64,000 bases of DNA from Mycolicibacterium diernhoferi. Its GTDB lineage: Bacteria > Actinomycetota > Actinomycetes > Mycobacteriales > Mycobacteriaceae. The position numbers and the translations under genes are program-made. Positions within the stretch are counted from its first letter, which is position 1, and each line of letters starts with the position of its first letter. Shown here in pieces: positions 26,180-36,672 of the stretch. The notes under the pieces are model-generated. The model made no database searches, was not told where the DNA came from, and saw nothing but the letters and a program-made list of their open reading frames with translations. The DNA lies in NCBI RefSeq assembly GCF_019456655.1, contig NZ_CP080332.1:4526001-4590000 (forward strand), given 5' to 3'.

Positions 26180-27228
26180 AGCAGTTCCTTGGCCAGCAGT
26201 TCCAGCGTCTGATCCCGGCCCGGCGCACTGCGCGCGTCGGTGCCCCGGAACGCCGAGGCCACCGGTGAGACCATCACCTCGTCGACATCGAATTGCGCTG
26301 CCACCGAACGGATCTGATCGGCCGCCTGGGCCGGGTCGCCGACCACGGTGCGGGCCAGCCCGGAGTCCACGATGAGTTGTTCCTGAGCGGACAGGTCGGC
26401 GGCCTCGGCGTCCTCGACGAGGTCGAGCGGGCCCAGCGGGCGACCGGTCCGCAACCGGGCCATCATCTGCAGGTTCGGCAACAGCAACCGCAGCGCTTCT
26501 TCCCGGGTGCCGGCCACCGACGCGTTGATGGTCATGAAGGTGACCGGTTCGGCGGTGAGCGCACTGGGCCGGAACTCGCTGCGGTAGGTGGCCAGCGCCT
26601 CGGCGGTGCCCTGGCCGGAGAAGTGGTTGGCGAACACGTAGGGCAGCCCCTTGGCGGCGGCCAGGTGCGCGGAGTACATCGAGGATCCCAGCAGCCACAA
26701 CCGGGGCTCGCCGACCGCGGCGGGGGTGGCCTTGAGGACGTAGTCCTGCTGGGCGAGCCTGCCGCCGGACAGGGCCACGTGCGCCCCGTCGGCACTCATC
26801 AGCGCGGCGACATGATCCAGATACTCCGGGAACCGCTCGATGTCCTCGTCGTTGTGGGCGCGGACCCCACGCAGCGCCATGGAGGTCACCGGGTCGGAGC
26901 CGGGCGCACGACCGATGCCCAGGTCGACCCGGCCCGGCGCGGCGGCCTCCAGCAGGGCGAACTGTTCGGCGACGGCCAGCGGCGCGTGGTTGGGCAGCAT
27001 CACCCCGCCCGAGCCGAGGCGTACCCGGGAGGTCTGGGCGGCCAGGTAGGCCAGCAACACCGGTGGGCTGGTGGCCGCCACCGAGGCCATGTTGTGGTGC
27101 TCGGCCACCCAGTACCGGGTGTATCCGAGCCGGTCGGCGGTCTGCGCGAGGCGCACCGTGGCCGCCAGCGCATCCGAGGTGGTCTGGTCGGTACGGACCG
27201 GAACGAGGTCGAGGACAGAGAGGCGCAC
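26176..27228 (-). CDS. LLM-class (luciferase-like) flavin oxidoreductase
   Basis: About 350 residues, luciferase-like monooxygenase fold (FMN or F420 dependent), MsnO8-type. Recognisable features: WVAEHHNM near residue 46, GSGGVMLPNH, the GRAPGSDP cofactor-binding loop and a C-terminal VDEVMV element. The start is uncertain; GTG 27228 begins on the first strand (VRLSVLDLVPVR), while longer frames continue upstream to 27300 through a palindrome. A close upstream neighbour is the uracil glycosylase gene. No obvious ribosome binding site decides the start. Substrate unknown. Confidence 0.78.
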   Translation of the reverse strand: MRLSVLDLVPVRTDQTTSDALAATVRLAQTADRLGYTRYWVAEHHNMASVAATSPPVLLAYLAAQTSRVRLGSGGVMLPNHAPLAVAEQFALLEAAAPGRVDLGIGRAPGSDPVTSMALRGVRAHNDEDIERFPEYLDHVAALMSADGAHVALSGGRLAQQDYVLKATPAAVGEPRLWLLGSSMYSAHLAAAKGLPYVFANHFSGQGTAEALATYRSEFRPSALTAEPVTFMTINASVAGTREEALRLLLPNLQMMARLRTGRPLGPLDLVEDAEAADLSAQEQLIVDSGLARTVVGDPAQAADQIRSVAAQFDVDEVMVSPVASAFRGTDARSAPGRDQTLELLAKELL

Positions 27229-27273
27229 GACGGGAACAACGCCGGCTCCGGCGTGTTCGTTCCCTCGCGCCGC

Positions 27274-27322
27274 GATTTGCGCACACCTAGCGGCGCTCAC
27301 CGCCGGTGGATGTGCGCAAATC
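27274..27322. terminator. Palindromic dispersed element A, copy 2
   Basis: GATTTGCGCACA... and ...TGTGCGCAAATC are perfect inverted 12-mers around a core with three mismatches; the loop text GGCGCTCACCGCCG is shared with the copy at 6573-6621. The stop codon of the uracil glycosylase gene (27297-27299) sits in the loop, so the arm encodes the last residues of that protein. It separates it from the LLM gene on the same strand. Confidence 0.7.
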
Positions 27323-28148
27323 CCGCGGCGGTGGTGAACACGTCATCGAGCATCGCCGGGGTGAGCCGGCCGGTGAACATGTTCTGCTGGCTGGGGTGAT
27401 AGCAGCCCAGCAGGGTCAGCCGCGGGTCCAGCCGGTACTGCGCGGCGTGCCCGAACACCGGTCTGGGTTGCCCGACGAGCCGGTCGGCCAGCAGCCCGAG
27501 CACCACCTGCCAGGCGAACCCGCCGAGCGCCACGATCACCCGCACATGCGGGGACATCAGCCGCCATTCGGCCTGTAACCAAGGTGCGCAGGTGGCCCGC
27601 TCGGCGGGTGTCGGTTTGTTGGCGGGCGGGGCGCAACGTACCGGCGCGACGATGCGAACCCCCTTGGCGCGCAACCCATCCGCGGCGTCCACGCTCAGCG
27701 GCGAGTTGACCAGTCCGGCCCGGTGCAGGGCGGCGAACAGCTGGTCGCCGGACCGGTCCCCGGTGAACACCCGCCCGGTCCGGTTGGCCCCGTGCGCGGC
27801 GGGCGCCAACCCGACGATCAGCACCTTCGGCCGCCGCGCGCCCCAGCCGGCGATCGGCCGCCCCCAGTACGGTTCGGCGGCGAAGGCCCGCCGCTTGGTG
27901 ACCGCAACCTCCTCTCGCCAGTCGACCAGCCGTGGGCAGGCGCGGCACACGCTGACCTCGGCGTCCAGGCCGGCGACGGTGTCCAGTCGACTCGCCAGCC
28001 CCGCCACCTCGTCGGCGTCGTGGGCCACCGGGGTGTCCGGCGTGGCCGGGTCCCCCGGCCATCCCGAGCCCGGCGGCACCGGCGAGGGAAACAGCCGTCC
28101 GGTCCTGGGGTGCGGCAGGCGGGCGGCGCCTCGCGGTTCCGAGTCCAC
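27297..28148 (-). CDS. udgB: Family 5 uracil-DNA glycosylase UdgB (Fe-S)
   Basis: 283-residue base-excision-repair glycosylase of family 5. Iron-sulfur Cys are visible: C-x2-C in [10 protein letters not shown] and two more in [11 protein letters not shown] and ERATCAPW. Active-site motifs are [19 protein letters not shown] and [13 protein letters not shown], matching UdgB, which removes uracil and other deaminated bases. Equivalent to Rv1259. GTG 28148 is chosen because the frame upstream of it overlaps the tap promoter region and is not conserved in character. The stop lies inside the loop of palindrome 27274-27322. Confidence 0.86.
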   Translation of the reverse strand: MDSEPRGAARLPHPRTGRLFPSPVPPGSGWPGDPATPDTPVAHDADEVAGLASRLDTVAGLDAEVSVCRACPRLVDWREEVAVTKRRAFAAEPYWGRPIAGWGARRPKVLIVGLAPAAHGANRTGRVFTGDRSGDQLFAALHRAGLVNSPLSVDAADGLRAKGVRIVAPVRCAPPANKPTPAERATCAPWLQAEWRLMSPHVRVIVALGGFAWQVVLGLLADRLVGQPRPVFGHAAQYRLDPRLTLLGCYHPSQQNMFTGRLTPAMLDDVFTTAAGFAHIHRR

Positions 28149-28224
28149 CGATCCATCCTGCCGGGTTGGGTGAAATTCGCTCGCCGAGTGGCGGAATCCG
28201 CTGCTAGATTCGCCGCGACAGCCC

Positions 28225-29448
28225 ATGAACACACGCAGCCGCGGTCCGGCGTTCCTGATTCTGTTCGCCGCACTGATGGCCGGTGCGGGCAACGGCATCT
28301 CGATCATCGCGTTCCCCTGGCTGGTGCTGCAACGCAACGGCTCCGCGATGGAGGCCTCGGTGGTGGCGATGGCCGGCACGCTGCCGCTGCTGGCCTCCAC
28401 GGTGATCGCCGGCGCCGCGGTGGACTACATCGGACGACGCCGGGTGTCGATGATCTCCGACATGCTCTCGGCGCTGTCGGTGGCCGCCGTCCCGCTGACC
28501 GCGCTGGCCTTCGGCGCCGACGCCATCAATGTCGCGGTCCTGGCCACGCTGGCCGCATTCGGGGCGGCCTTCGACCCGGCCGGGATGACGGCCCGCGAGA
28601 CGATGCTGCCCGAAGCCGCCAAACGTGCCGGCTGGACGCTGGATCACGCCAACAGCGTGTACGAGGCGGTGTTCAACCTGGCCTACATCGTCGGCCCCGG
28701 CATCGGCGGCGTGCTGATCGCCACCCTGGGCGGCGTGCAGACCATGTGGGTGACCGCGGCGGCCTTCGGTTGCTCCATCGCCGCGATCTCGGTGCTGCGG
28801 CTCGAGGGCGTCGGGAAACCCGACCGCAGCGAGCTCCCGGACCGGGTGTGGGCCGGGGTGGTCGAAGGCCTGCGGTTCGTGTGGAACCTCAGGGTGCTGC
28901 GCACGCTGGCGATCATCGACCTGTCCGTCACCGGCCTGTACATGCCGATGGAAGCCGTACTGTTCCCGAAGTACTTCACCGACCGCGACGAACCCGCCCA
29001 GTTGGGTTGGGTACTGATGGCGCTGTCGATCGGCGGGCTGATCGGGGCGCTGGGGTATGCGGTGACCGCCAGGTTCATCAAGCGGCGGACCACCATGCTG
29101 ATCGCCGTCATCACCCTCGGCGCGGCGATGACGGTCATCGCATTCCTGCCGCCGCTACCGGTGATCCTGTCGCTTTCGGTGGTGGTCGGACTCGTCTACG
29201 GGCCGATCCAGCCGATCTACAACTACGTCATGCAGACCAATGCGCCGCAGCACCTGCGCGGCCGGGTGGTCGGGGTGATGGGCTCACTGGCGTATGCGGC
29301 CGGACCGCTGGGCCTGCTGCTGGCCGGGCCGCTGGCCGATTCCGCGGGGTTGCAGACCACCTTCCTGGCGCTGGCCGTCCCGATGCTGGTGCTGGGAATT
29401 ACGGCGATCGGCCTGCCGTCGCTGCGCGATCTGGACCGTGACCGCTAG
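28225..29448 (+). CDS. tap: Tap-family multidrug efflux pump (MFS), Rv1258c-like
   Basis: 407-residue major facilitator with twelve expected helices. The N-terminus ([19 protein letters not shown]) and stretches such as [13 protein letters not shown] and [19 protein letters not shown] follow the mycobacterial Tap protein closely (from memory of Rv1258c), which exports tetracycline and aminoglycosides. A TAGATT -10-like element (28205-28210) lies 14 nt upstream. WhiB7 control is known for tap in other mycobacteria; the AT-rich WhiB7 element is not convincing here. Divergent from udgB. Confidence 0.9.
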   Translation: MNTRSRGPAFLILFAALMAGAGNGISIIAFPWLVLQRNGSAMEASVVAMAGTLPLLASTVIAGAAVDYIGRRRVSMISDMLSALSVAAVPLTALAFGADAINVAVLATLAAFGAAFDPAGMTARETMLPEAAKRAGWTLDHANSVYEAVFNLAYIVGPGIGGVLIATLGGVQTMWVTAAAFGCSIAAISVLRLEGVGKPDRSELPDRVWAGVVEGLRFVWNLRVLRTLAIIDLSVTGLYMPMEAVLFPKYFTDRDEPAQLGWVLMALSIGGLIGALGYAVTARFIKRRTTMLIAVITLGAAMTVIAFLPPLPVILSLSVVVGLVYGPIQPIYNYVMQTNAPQHLRGRVVGVMGSLAYAAGPLGLLLAGPLADSAGLQTTFLALAVPMLVLGITAIGLPSLRDLDRDR

Positions 29449-29486
29449 AACTCGGCATTTGGCCTGCGCACCGTCGCCCCCGCTCC

Positions 29487-29492
29487 TACCCT
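29487..29492 (+). promoter_or_regulatory. -10 element of the LuxR-type regulator gene, leaderless type
   Basis: TACCCT is followed after 6 nt by GTG 29499. A TTG at 29493 in the same frame would sit on the transcript start region and is less likely to be used. Confidence 0.45.
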
Positions 29493-29498
29493 TTGGAC

Positions 29499-32084
29499 GT
29501 GCGCGTGAGTTGGCCGCTCGTGGGGAGGGCGGCAGAGGTCCACACCCTGCGATCGGCGGTGTCGGCCCCGGGGCTGAGCGGGATCGTGGTGTCCGGGGTC
29601 GCCGGTATCGGCAAGAGCAGGGTCGTCCGGGAGGCCCTGGCCGGCGCGAACCCGCACTGGATCGTCGGGACGACCGCGGCGCGCGGTCTGCCGCTGGGCG
29701 CGTTCGCCGCCTGGGCCGACCATCTCGACGGCGACCGTCTGCAGCTGGTGCGCGGGGTGATCGACGCGATCACCGCCACCCCGACCGGCGGTCCGGCGTT
29801 CCTCGTCGTCGATGACGCCCAACTGCTCGATGACCTGTCGGCGTTCGTGCTGCACCAGATCGTGCAGCGCCGCGCGGCCCGGGTGGTCCTGACGGTGCGC
29901 GACGGTGACCCGGTCCCCGACAGCGTCCGTGAGATCTGGAAGGACCACACCTTCGACCGGCTGGACCTGCGGCCGCTGCGGGAGCAGGAATGCGCCGAGT
30001 TGCTCAGCGCGGCGCTGCAGGGACCCGTCGACGCCGACGCCGCCCACCGGCTCTGGCAGTTGACCCGCGGCAACGCCCTCTACCTGCGCAACATCGTCGA
30101 ACAGGAACTGACCGACGGCCGGCTGCAGCAACACGACGGCGGCTGGCAGTGGGTGGGCCGGCCGGTGCTGCCGACCGGCCTGGTCGAACTCATCGAGTCG
30201 CGGTTCGGCGATCTGAGTCCCGCGGTCGGCGATGTGGTGGACGCGCTCGCCGTGGCCGAGCCGCTGGAACTGTCGATCCTGCAGCGGATCACCTCCATCG
30301 AGGCGGTCGAGGAGGCCAACGTGCGCGGGCTGATCACGCTGCAGGAGACCGGCCACGGGATCGAGGGACGCGTCTCGCATCCGCTCTACGGGGAGATGCG
30401 CCGGACCCGGACCCCGGTGGCCAGGCTGCGCAGGCTGCGCGGCCGGATCGCCACCGAACTGTCCGCCCTACCCAATGCCGACGACCTGCGGGTGTCGGTG
30501 CGTCGGGCCTCCCTGGGCATCGACTCCGATCTGGCACCGGACCCGGCGCTGCTGGTGCGGTCCGCGCAGGGCGCCACCCGACTGGCCGATCTGGCCCTGG
30601 CCGAGCGGTTGGCCACCGCCGCCGGCGCGGCGGGGGCGGGCCCGGAGGCCACCTACCTGCGGGCCCATGCGCTGTCCTGGTCGTTCCGCGGCCAGGAGGC
30701 CGAGGAGGTGCTCGCCGGGTTCGACACCACCGGGCTCAGCGACACCGAGCGCGCCCGGTTCGCCCATCTGCGCGCGAGCAACCTGTTGTGGGCGCTGGGC
30801 CGCCCGGCCGACGCCAAGAGCCACATCGACGACATTTCCGACGAGCTCGGACCCGAGGGACAGCATTGGCTCGACGCGTTCCTGACCGTCTACTGGTTCG
30901 CCATGGACCAGCCCACCGAAGCCGAAGCCTCCGCAAAACTTCTTTCGCTACACGACCTTCCGGAGTTCGTCGGGACCGAAGCCGCCTGGGCGCTGGCCAC
31001 CGTCGCGGCGGAGGCCGGCCGCACCGCCCAGGCGCTGGAACTCACCGCGACGGGGTACCGGACGTCGACGCACGCCTTCGACACACCACACATCCGGTTC
31101 AATCTGGCCGACACCGAGGTGACGGCGTATGCCCTGGCCGGCTGCCTCGCCGATGCCGAACGGGTCACCGAGCGGGTCCGGCTGGAGGCCACCGATCTGC
31201 CCGGCGCGGCCCGGTGGCTGGCCACCGCGATCGCCGCCCGGGTAGCGCTGGCCCGGGGTGAAGCCGACTCCGCAGCAACCCTTTTCGATCAGATCGCGGC
31301 ACCGATGGCCGATCACGCCAACGGCTGGGGGTTCCGGTACAACGTGGCCCGCGCGACGACGGCGGCGATGCGCGGGTGCACCGCCGAGGCGGCCGAGATC
31401 CTGGACAGCCTGGACGCCATCAAACGCCCGTTCCGGTCCCTGGACCACGAACGCAGCCTGGCCCGGGCCTGGGTATCGGCCGGCGAGGGTGCGGTCGGCG
31501 AGGCCATCGGGATCCTGGGCGAGACCGCCGCGAAGACCGCGGCCGACGGTCAGTACGCGGCCGAGGTGCTGTGCCGGCAGCTCGCCACGCAACTCGGCGA
31601 CCGCACGCACGCGGACCGCTTGAGTGAGTTGGCCGACCTGGTGGAAGGCCCCCGGGCCACCCTGGCCGCCCGGTTCGCCGCCGCGCTGCGTGACCACGAC
31701 GCGCACGAATTGAGTTCGCTGGCAGACGCATTCGAATCCATCGGTGATCGCGTCGCCGCAATGGACGCGTGTGCGCACGCCGCGATCGTCTACCGGCAGC
31801 AGGACCGGCGGGGATCGGCGCTGACCTGCTCCACCCGCGCGGACGCACTGGCCGCCGAGTGCGGCGTGATGACCCCGGCGGTGGATCAGGCCAGCGAACG
31901 CATCCCGCTCACCCCGCGCGAACGCGAGGTGGTGGCGCTGATCGAGTCGCCCAACCGGATCATCGCCGAACGGCTCAACCTGTCCACCCGCACGGTGGAG
32001 GGCCACATCTACCGAGCCATGGGTAAGACGGGCACCACCAGCCGGGAGGAACTGGCCCAACTGTTCAAGAGGCGGCGACCCTAG
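29499..32084 (+). CDS. LuxR-type LAL transcription regulator
   Basis: About 861-residue cytoplasmic regulator of the large ATP-binding LuxR (LAL) family. N-terminal ATPase: Walker A GVAGIGKSR near residue 35 and Walker B FLVVDDAQLL; a long Ala/Leu-rich helical repeat (TPR-like) region follows; the C-terminus is a LuxR helix-turn-helix (LTPREREVVALI, AERLNLSTRTVEGHIYRAMGK). Such proteins activate target operons on binding a ligand. It sits between tap and the FAD oxidase gene; either could be a target, but no operator is identified. Start GTG 29499 is favoured by the -10 box spacing; GTG 29505 is also possible. Confidence 0.85.
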   Translation: MRVSWPLVGRAAEVHTLRSAVSAPGLSGIVVSGVAGIGKSRVVREALAGANPHWIVGTTAARGLPLGAFAAWADHLDGDRLQLVRGVIDAITATPTGGPAFLVVDDAQLLDDLSAFVLHQIVQRRAARVVLTVRDGDPVPDSVREIWKDHTFDRLDLRPLREQECAELLSAALQGPVDADAAHRLWQLTRGNALYLRNIVEQELTDGRLQQHDGGWQWVGRPVLPTGLVELIESRFGDLSPAVGDVVDALAVAEPLELSILQRITSIEAVEEANVRGLITLQETGHGIEGRVSHPLYGEMRRTRTPVARLRRLRGRIATELSALPNADDLRVSVRRASLGIDSDLAPDPALLVRSAQGATRLADLALAERLATAAGAAGAGPEATYLRAHALSWSFRGQEAEEVLAGFDTTGLSDTERARFAHLRASNLLWALGRPADAKSHIDDISDELGPEGQHWLDAFLTVYWFAMDQPTEAEASAKLLSLHDLPEFVGTEAAWALATVAAEAGRTAQALELTATGYRTSTHAFDTPHIRFNLADTEVTAYALAGCLADAERVTERVRLEATDLPGAARWLATAIAARVALARGEADSAATLFDQIAAPMADHANGWGFRYNVARATTAAMRGCTAEAAEILDSLDAIKRPFRSLDHERSLARAWVSAGEGAVGEAIGILGETAAKTAADGQYAAEVLCRQLATQLGDRTHADRLSELADLVEGPRATLAARFAAALRDHDAHELSSLADAFESIGDRVAAMDACAHAAIVYRQQDRRGSALTCSTRADALAAECGVMTPAVDQASERIPLTPREREVVALIESPNRIIAERLNLSTRTVEGHIYRAMGKTGTTSREELAQLFKRRRP

Positions 32085-32088
32085 ACTG
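32083..32088 (+). promoter_or_regulatory. -10 element of the FAD oxidase gene, leaderless type
   Basis: TAGACT ends 6 nt before GTG 32095 and overlaps the stop codon of the regulator gene. No ribosome binding site precedes the GTG. Confidence 0.45.
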
Positions 32089-32094
32089 GCGGCC

Positions 32095-33455
32095 GTGAGT
32101 TCCGCGCTGGATGACCTGTTGGCCGCACTACCCGAGGGCACGGTCGTCACCGATCCCGACATCGTGGCGTCCTATCGCCAGGACCGCGCCGCCGACCCGA
32201 ACGCGGGTACCGCGCTGGCCGTGGTGCGTCCCCGGCGCACCGAAGAGGTGCAGACCGTGATGCGCTGGGCCACCGCCAACCGCGTCGCGGTGATCCCGCG
32301 CGGCGCGGGCACCGGGCTCTCCGGTGGTGCGACGGCCCTCGACGGCGCCGTCGTGCTCTCGACCGAACGGATGCGCGACCTCACCGTCGACCCGGCGACC
32401 CGCACCGCCGTCGCCCAACCGGGTCTGCTCAACGCCGAGGTCAAGAAGGCGGTCGCCGAGTACGGGCTGTGGTATCCGCCGGACCCGTCCTCGTTCGAGA
32501 TCTGCAGCATCGGCGGCAATATCGCCACCAACGCCGGCGGGCTGTGCTGCGTCAAGTACGGCGTGACCACCGACTATGTGCTCGGCCTGCAGGTGGTGCT
32601 GGCCGACGGCACCGCCGTGCGCCTCGGCGGACCTCGACTCAAAGACGTTGCGGGACTGAGCTTGACGAAACTCTTCGTGGGCAGCGAGGGCACCCTCGGG
32701 GTGATCACCGAGGTGACGCTGCGGCTGTTGCCACCCCAGCACACCCCGTGCACGGTGGTGGCCACCTTCGCCTCGGTGCAGGCCGCCACTGAAGCTGTAG
32801 TTGCCGTGACCTCCCGGATCCGGCCGTCCATGCTGGAGTTCATGGACGCCGCGGCGATCAACGCCGTCGAGGACAAGCTCAAGATGGGCCTGGACCGCAA
32901 CGCCGCCGCGATGATGGTCGCCGCGTCTGACGACCGTGGGCCGGCCGGCGCCGAGGATGCCGAGTTCATGGCCCGGGTGTTCACCGAGGCCGGTGCGACG
33001 GAGGTGTTCTCGACCTCCGACCCGGCCGAGGGTGAAGCGTTCGTGGTGGCGCGGCGCTACGCGATCCCGGCGGTGGAGGCCAAGGGGTCGCTGCTGCTGG
33101 AGGATGTCGGTGTGCCGCTACCGGCGTTGTCGGCACTGGTCGCGGGCATCGAGAAGATCGCCGCGAGCCACGATCTGCTGATCTCGGTGATCGCGCACGC
33201 CGGCGACGGCAACACCCACCCGCTGATCGTGTTCGATCCCGCCGACGCCGAGATGGCGCGGCGCGCCGAGGTGGCGTTCGGCGAGATCATGGACCTCGCG
33301 GTGTCACTCGGGGGCACCATCACCGGTGAGCACGGCGTCGGCCGACTCAAGAAGCCTTGGCTGGCAGGCTATCTGGGGCCCGAGGCGATGGAGTTGAACC
33401 GCCGGATCAAGACGGCGCTCGATCCGGACGGCATCCTCAACCCCGGGGCCGGCTT

Positions 33456-33459
<4 letters not shown>
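32095..33459 (+). CDS. FAD-linked oxidase, GlcD/D-lactate dehydrogenase family (Rv1257c-like)
   Basis: 454-residue flavoprotein of the VAO fold. FAD-binding elements PRGAGTGLSGG and NIATNAGGLCCVKYG are clear, and the C-terminal cap has the metal/substrate motifs IAHAGDGNTHP and TGEHGVGRLKK. This places it with glycolate/D-lactate oxidases (GlcD), oxidising a 2-hydroxy acid and passing electrons to the respiratory chain. It follows Rv1257c by synteny (next to Tap and Cyp130). The stop overlaps the opposite aldehyde dehydrogenase gene by 4 nt. Exact substrate unknown. Confidence 0.88.
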
Positions 33460-34883
<1,424 letters not shown>

Positions 34884-34932
34884 GGTGACAACCTTCCTCA
34901 ATCAACCCGGTTTGCGGACGGAATCGCCGGGA

Positions 34933-36672
34933 TCAGCCCGTGATCTGCCAGTCGGCCGCCGCGTGCTGCTGGCTCCAGAACTCCCGGAACCGGTGGTGCG
35001 GGCCGTCTTCGGCGAGCAGTTCGGGGATCGTGCCGTCCTCGACGATGCGGCCGCCGTCGACGAACAGCACCCGGTCGGCATGCCGGATGCTGGCCAGCCG
35101 GTGCGCGACGATGACCCGGGTGCGGGGGCGGAGGTCGGCGGTCAGCGCGTCGACCACGGCGGATTCGTTCTCGGTGTCCAGCGCGCTGGTGGCCTCGTCG
35201 ACCAGCAGCACCGGCGCCGGTTTCACCAGCGCCCGGGCGATGCTGACGCGCTGACGTTCACCGCCGGACAGCGCCGAGCCGGCCTCCCCCACCGAGGTCT
35301 GCTCGCCGTCGGGCAGCCGGGCCGCCAGTTCGTCCACCCGCGCCAGCCGGGTGGCCCCGGCCAGGGTGTCCGGGGCCGCGGCCGGGTCCCCGACGAGGAT
35401 GTTGTCGCGTAGCGACCCGTCGAACAGGTAGGGATGCTGGAACACCATGCTGACCGCGGCCCGGCGGGCGTCCGGGTCCAGCGTCGCCAGGTCGACGTCC
35501 CCGAACAGCACCCGGCCGTGGTCGGGTTCGTGCAGCCCGGCGATCAGGCCCAGGATGGTGCTCTTGCCCGATCCGGACGGTCCGACGATGGCGGTGGTGG
35601 TGCCCGGCTCCAGGGCGAAGCCGACCCCGTCGAGCACAGGGTCTTCGCCGTAACCGAAGGTGACGTCCTCGAAGGTGATGCGCGGTGCCGCAGCGGGATC
35701 CGGCAGCGCCGCGGCCCCGGCCGAGCGGGTGGGGGCATCGAGCACCTGCTGGATGCGGGCCAGCGTCGCGCGGGTGGACTCCAACGCACCGGACAGGTCG
35801 CTGAGCACCGAGAACGGCTCGAGGTAGCGGGCGATGACGACGATCAGCGCAATGGCTTCGGGCACCGCGAGTTCCCCGCGCACGGTCAGCAACGTGGTGG
35901 CGCCCGCGGAGACGATCAGGGCGAGCTGGCTGGCCAGGCTGAACAGCAGCTGCCCGGGGATCTGCATGGTCAGCAGGCGCAGGCTGGCCCCGTGCTGGGC
36001 CGCCAGCGCACCACCCACCAGGCTGCGGGCCGGTTCGACGCGCCGCGCCGCCCGCAGCGCCTGCTGGGTGCGCGCGAACTCGATGAGACGTTCGGTGAAG
36101 GCGCTGTTGGCCTCCCCTGCGCGGTGGTCCGCGGTGCGGGTCAGCCGCCCGGACAGCCACAGCGCGCCGAGCAGCACCACCACACCGGCGAAGGCCGCCA
36201 GCCCGAGCGGCACCGACACCACCAGCAGCGCCGCCGCGATGGCCGCGGGCAGCAGCACCGCACCGATCAGCGGGGTCAGCAGATTCACCACCAGGCCCAC
36301 GATTTCGGGCCCGGTCGCGGCGATCGCCTGCCGCGTGGTCGCGGTGTTCTCGTGGGTCAGCCAGTCCAACCGGATGTTCGGCAGCCGGTCGGCCATATCG
36401 TGCTGGGTGCTGTCGAGCACCGCGAACCCGATGTCGAAACCCAGCCGCGCGGTGCTGGTGTCGACCACCCAGCCGGCGACGGTCAGCACGGTCAGCCAGC
36501 CGAGCCAGGGCCACGCGTCGGCCGGGGTGCCGCTGAACAACGCGGCCACCAGCGGCACCAGCAGCACGACGCCGACGGCGCGCAGCAGCACCGATGCGAC
36601 GGTGAGCACGGTGTAGAGCCACACCCGGCCGCGCCGGTCGTCGGGGATGAGGGCCAGCAGTGTGCGGATCAT
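34933..36672 (-). CDS. irtB: IrtB, ABC subunit of carboxymycobactin importer
   Basis: 579-residue half ABC protein, the length of Rv1349. N-terminal membrane domain with six helices ([19 protein letters not shown]), then a nucleotide-binding domain: Walker [11 protein letters not shown], signature [14 protein letters not shown], Walker [13 protein letters not shown]. With IrtA it imports Fe-mycobactin/carboxymycobactin and releases iron by reduction. Its ATG overlaps the irtA stop (ATGA at 36669-36672), so it is translated with it. Expected to be iron-repressed through the box at 39318-39336. Confidence 0.93.
   Translation of the reverse strand: MIRTLLALIPDDRRGRVWLYTVLTVASVLLRAVGVVLLVPLVAALFSGTPADAWPWLGWLTVLTVAGWVVDTSTARLGFDIGFAVLDSTQHDMADRLPNIRLDWLTHENTATTRQAIAATGPEIVGLVVNLLTPLIGAVLLPAAIAAALLVVSVPLGLAAFAGVVVLLGALWLSGRLTRTADHRAGEANSAFTERLIEFARTQQALRAARRVEPARSLVGGALAAQHGASLRLLTMQIPGQLLFSLASQLALIVSAGATTLLTVRGELAVPEAIALIVVIARYLEPFSVLSDLSGALESTRATLARIQQVLDAPTRSAGAAALPDPAAAPRITFEDVTFGYGEDPVLDGVGFALEPGTTTAIVGPSGSGKSTILGLIAGLHEPDHGRVLFGDVDLATLDPDARRAAVSMVFQHPYLFDGSLRDNILVGDPAAAPDTLAGATRLARVDELAARLPDGEQTSVGEAGSALSGGERQRVSIARALVKPAPVLLVDEATSALDTENESAVVDALTADLRPRTRVIVAHRLASIRHADRVLFVDGGRIVEDGTIPELLAEDGPHHRFREFWSQQHAAADWQITG

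Noticed and set aside
28172..28210. WhiB7-type promoter of tap
   Set aside because: TAGATT fits a -10 box, but the expected -35 region with adjacent AT-rich block is not found at the right spacing.
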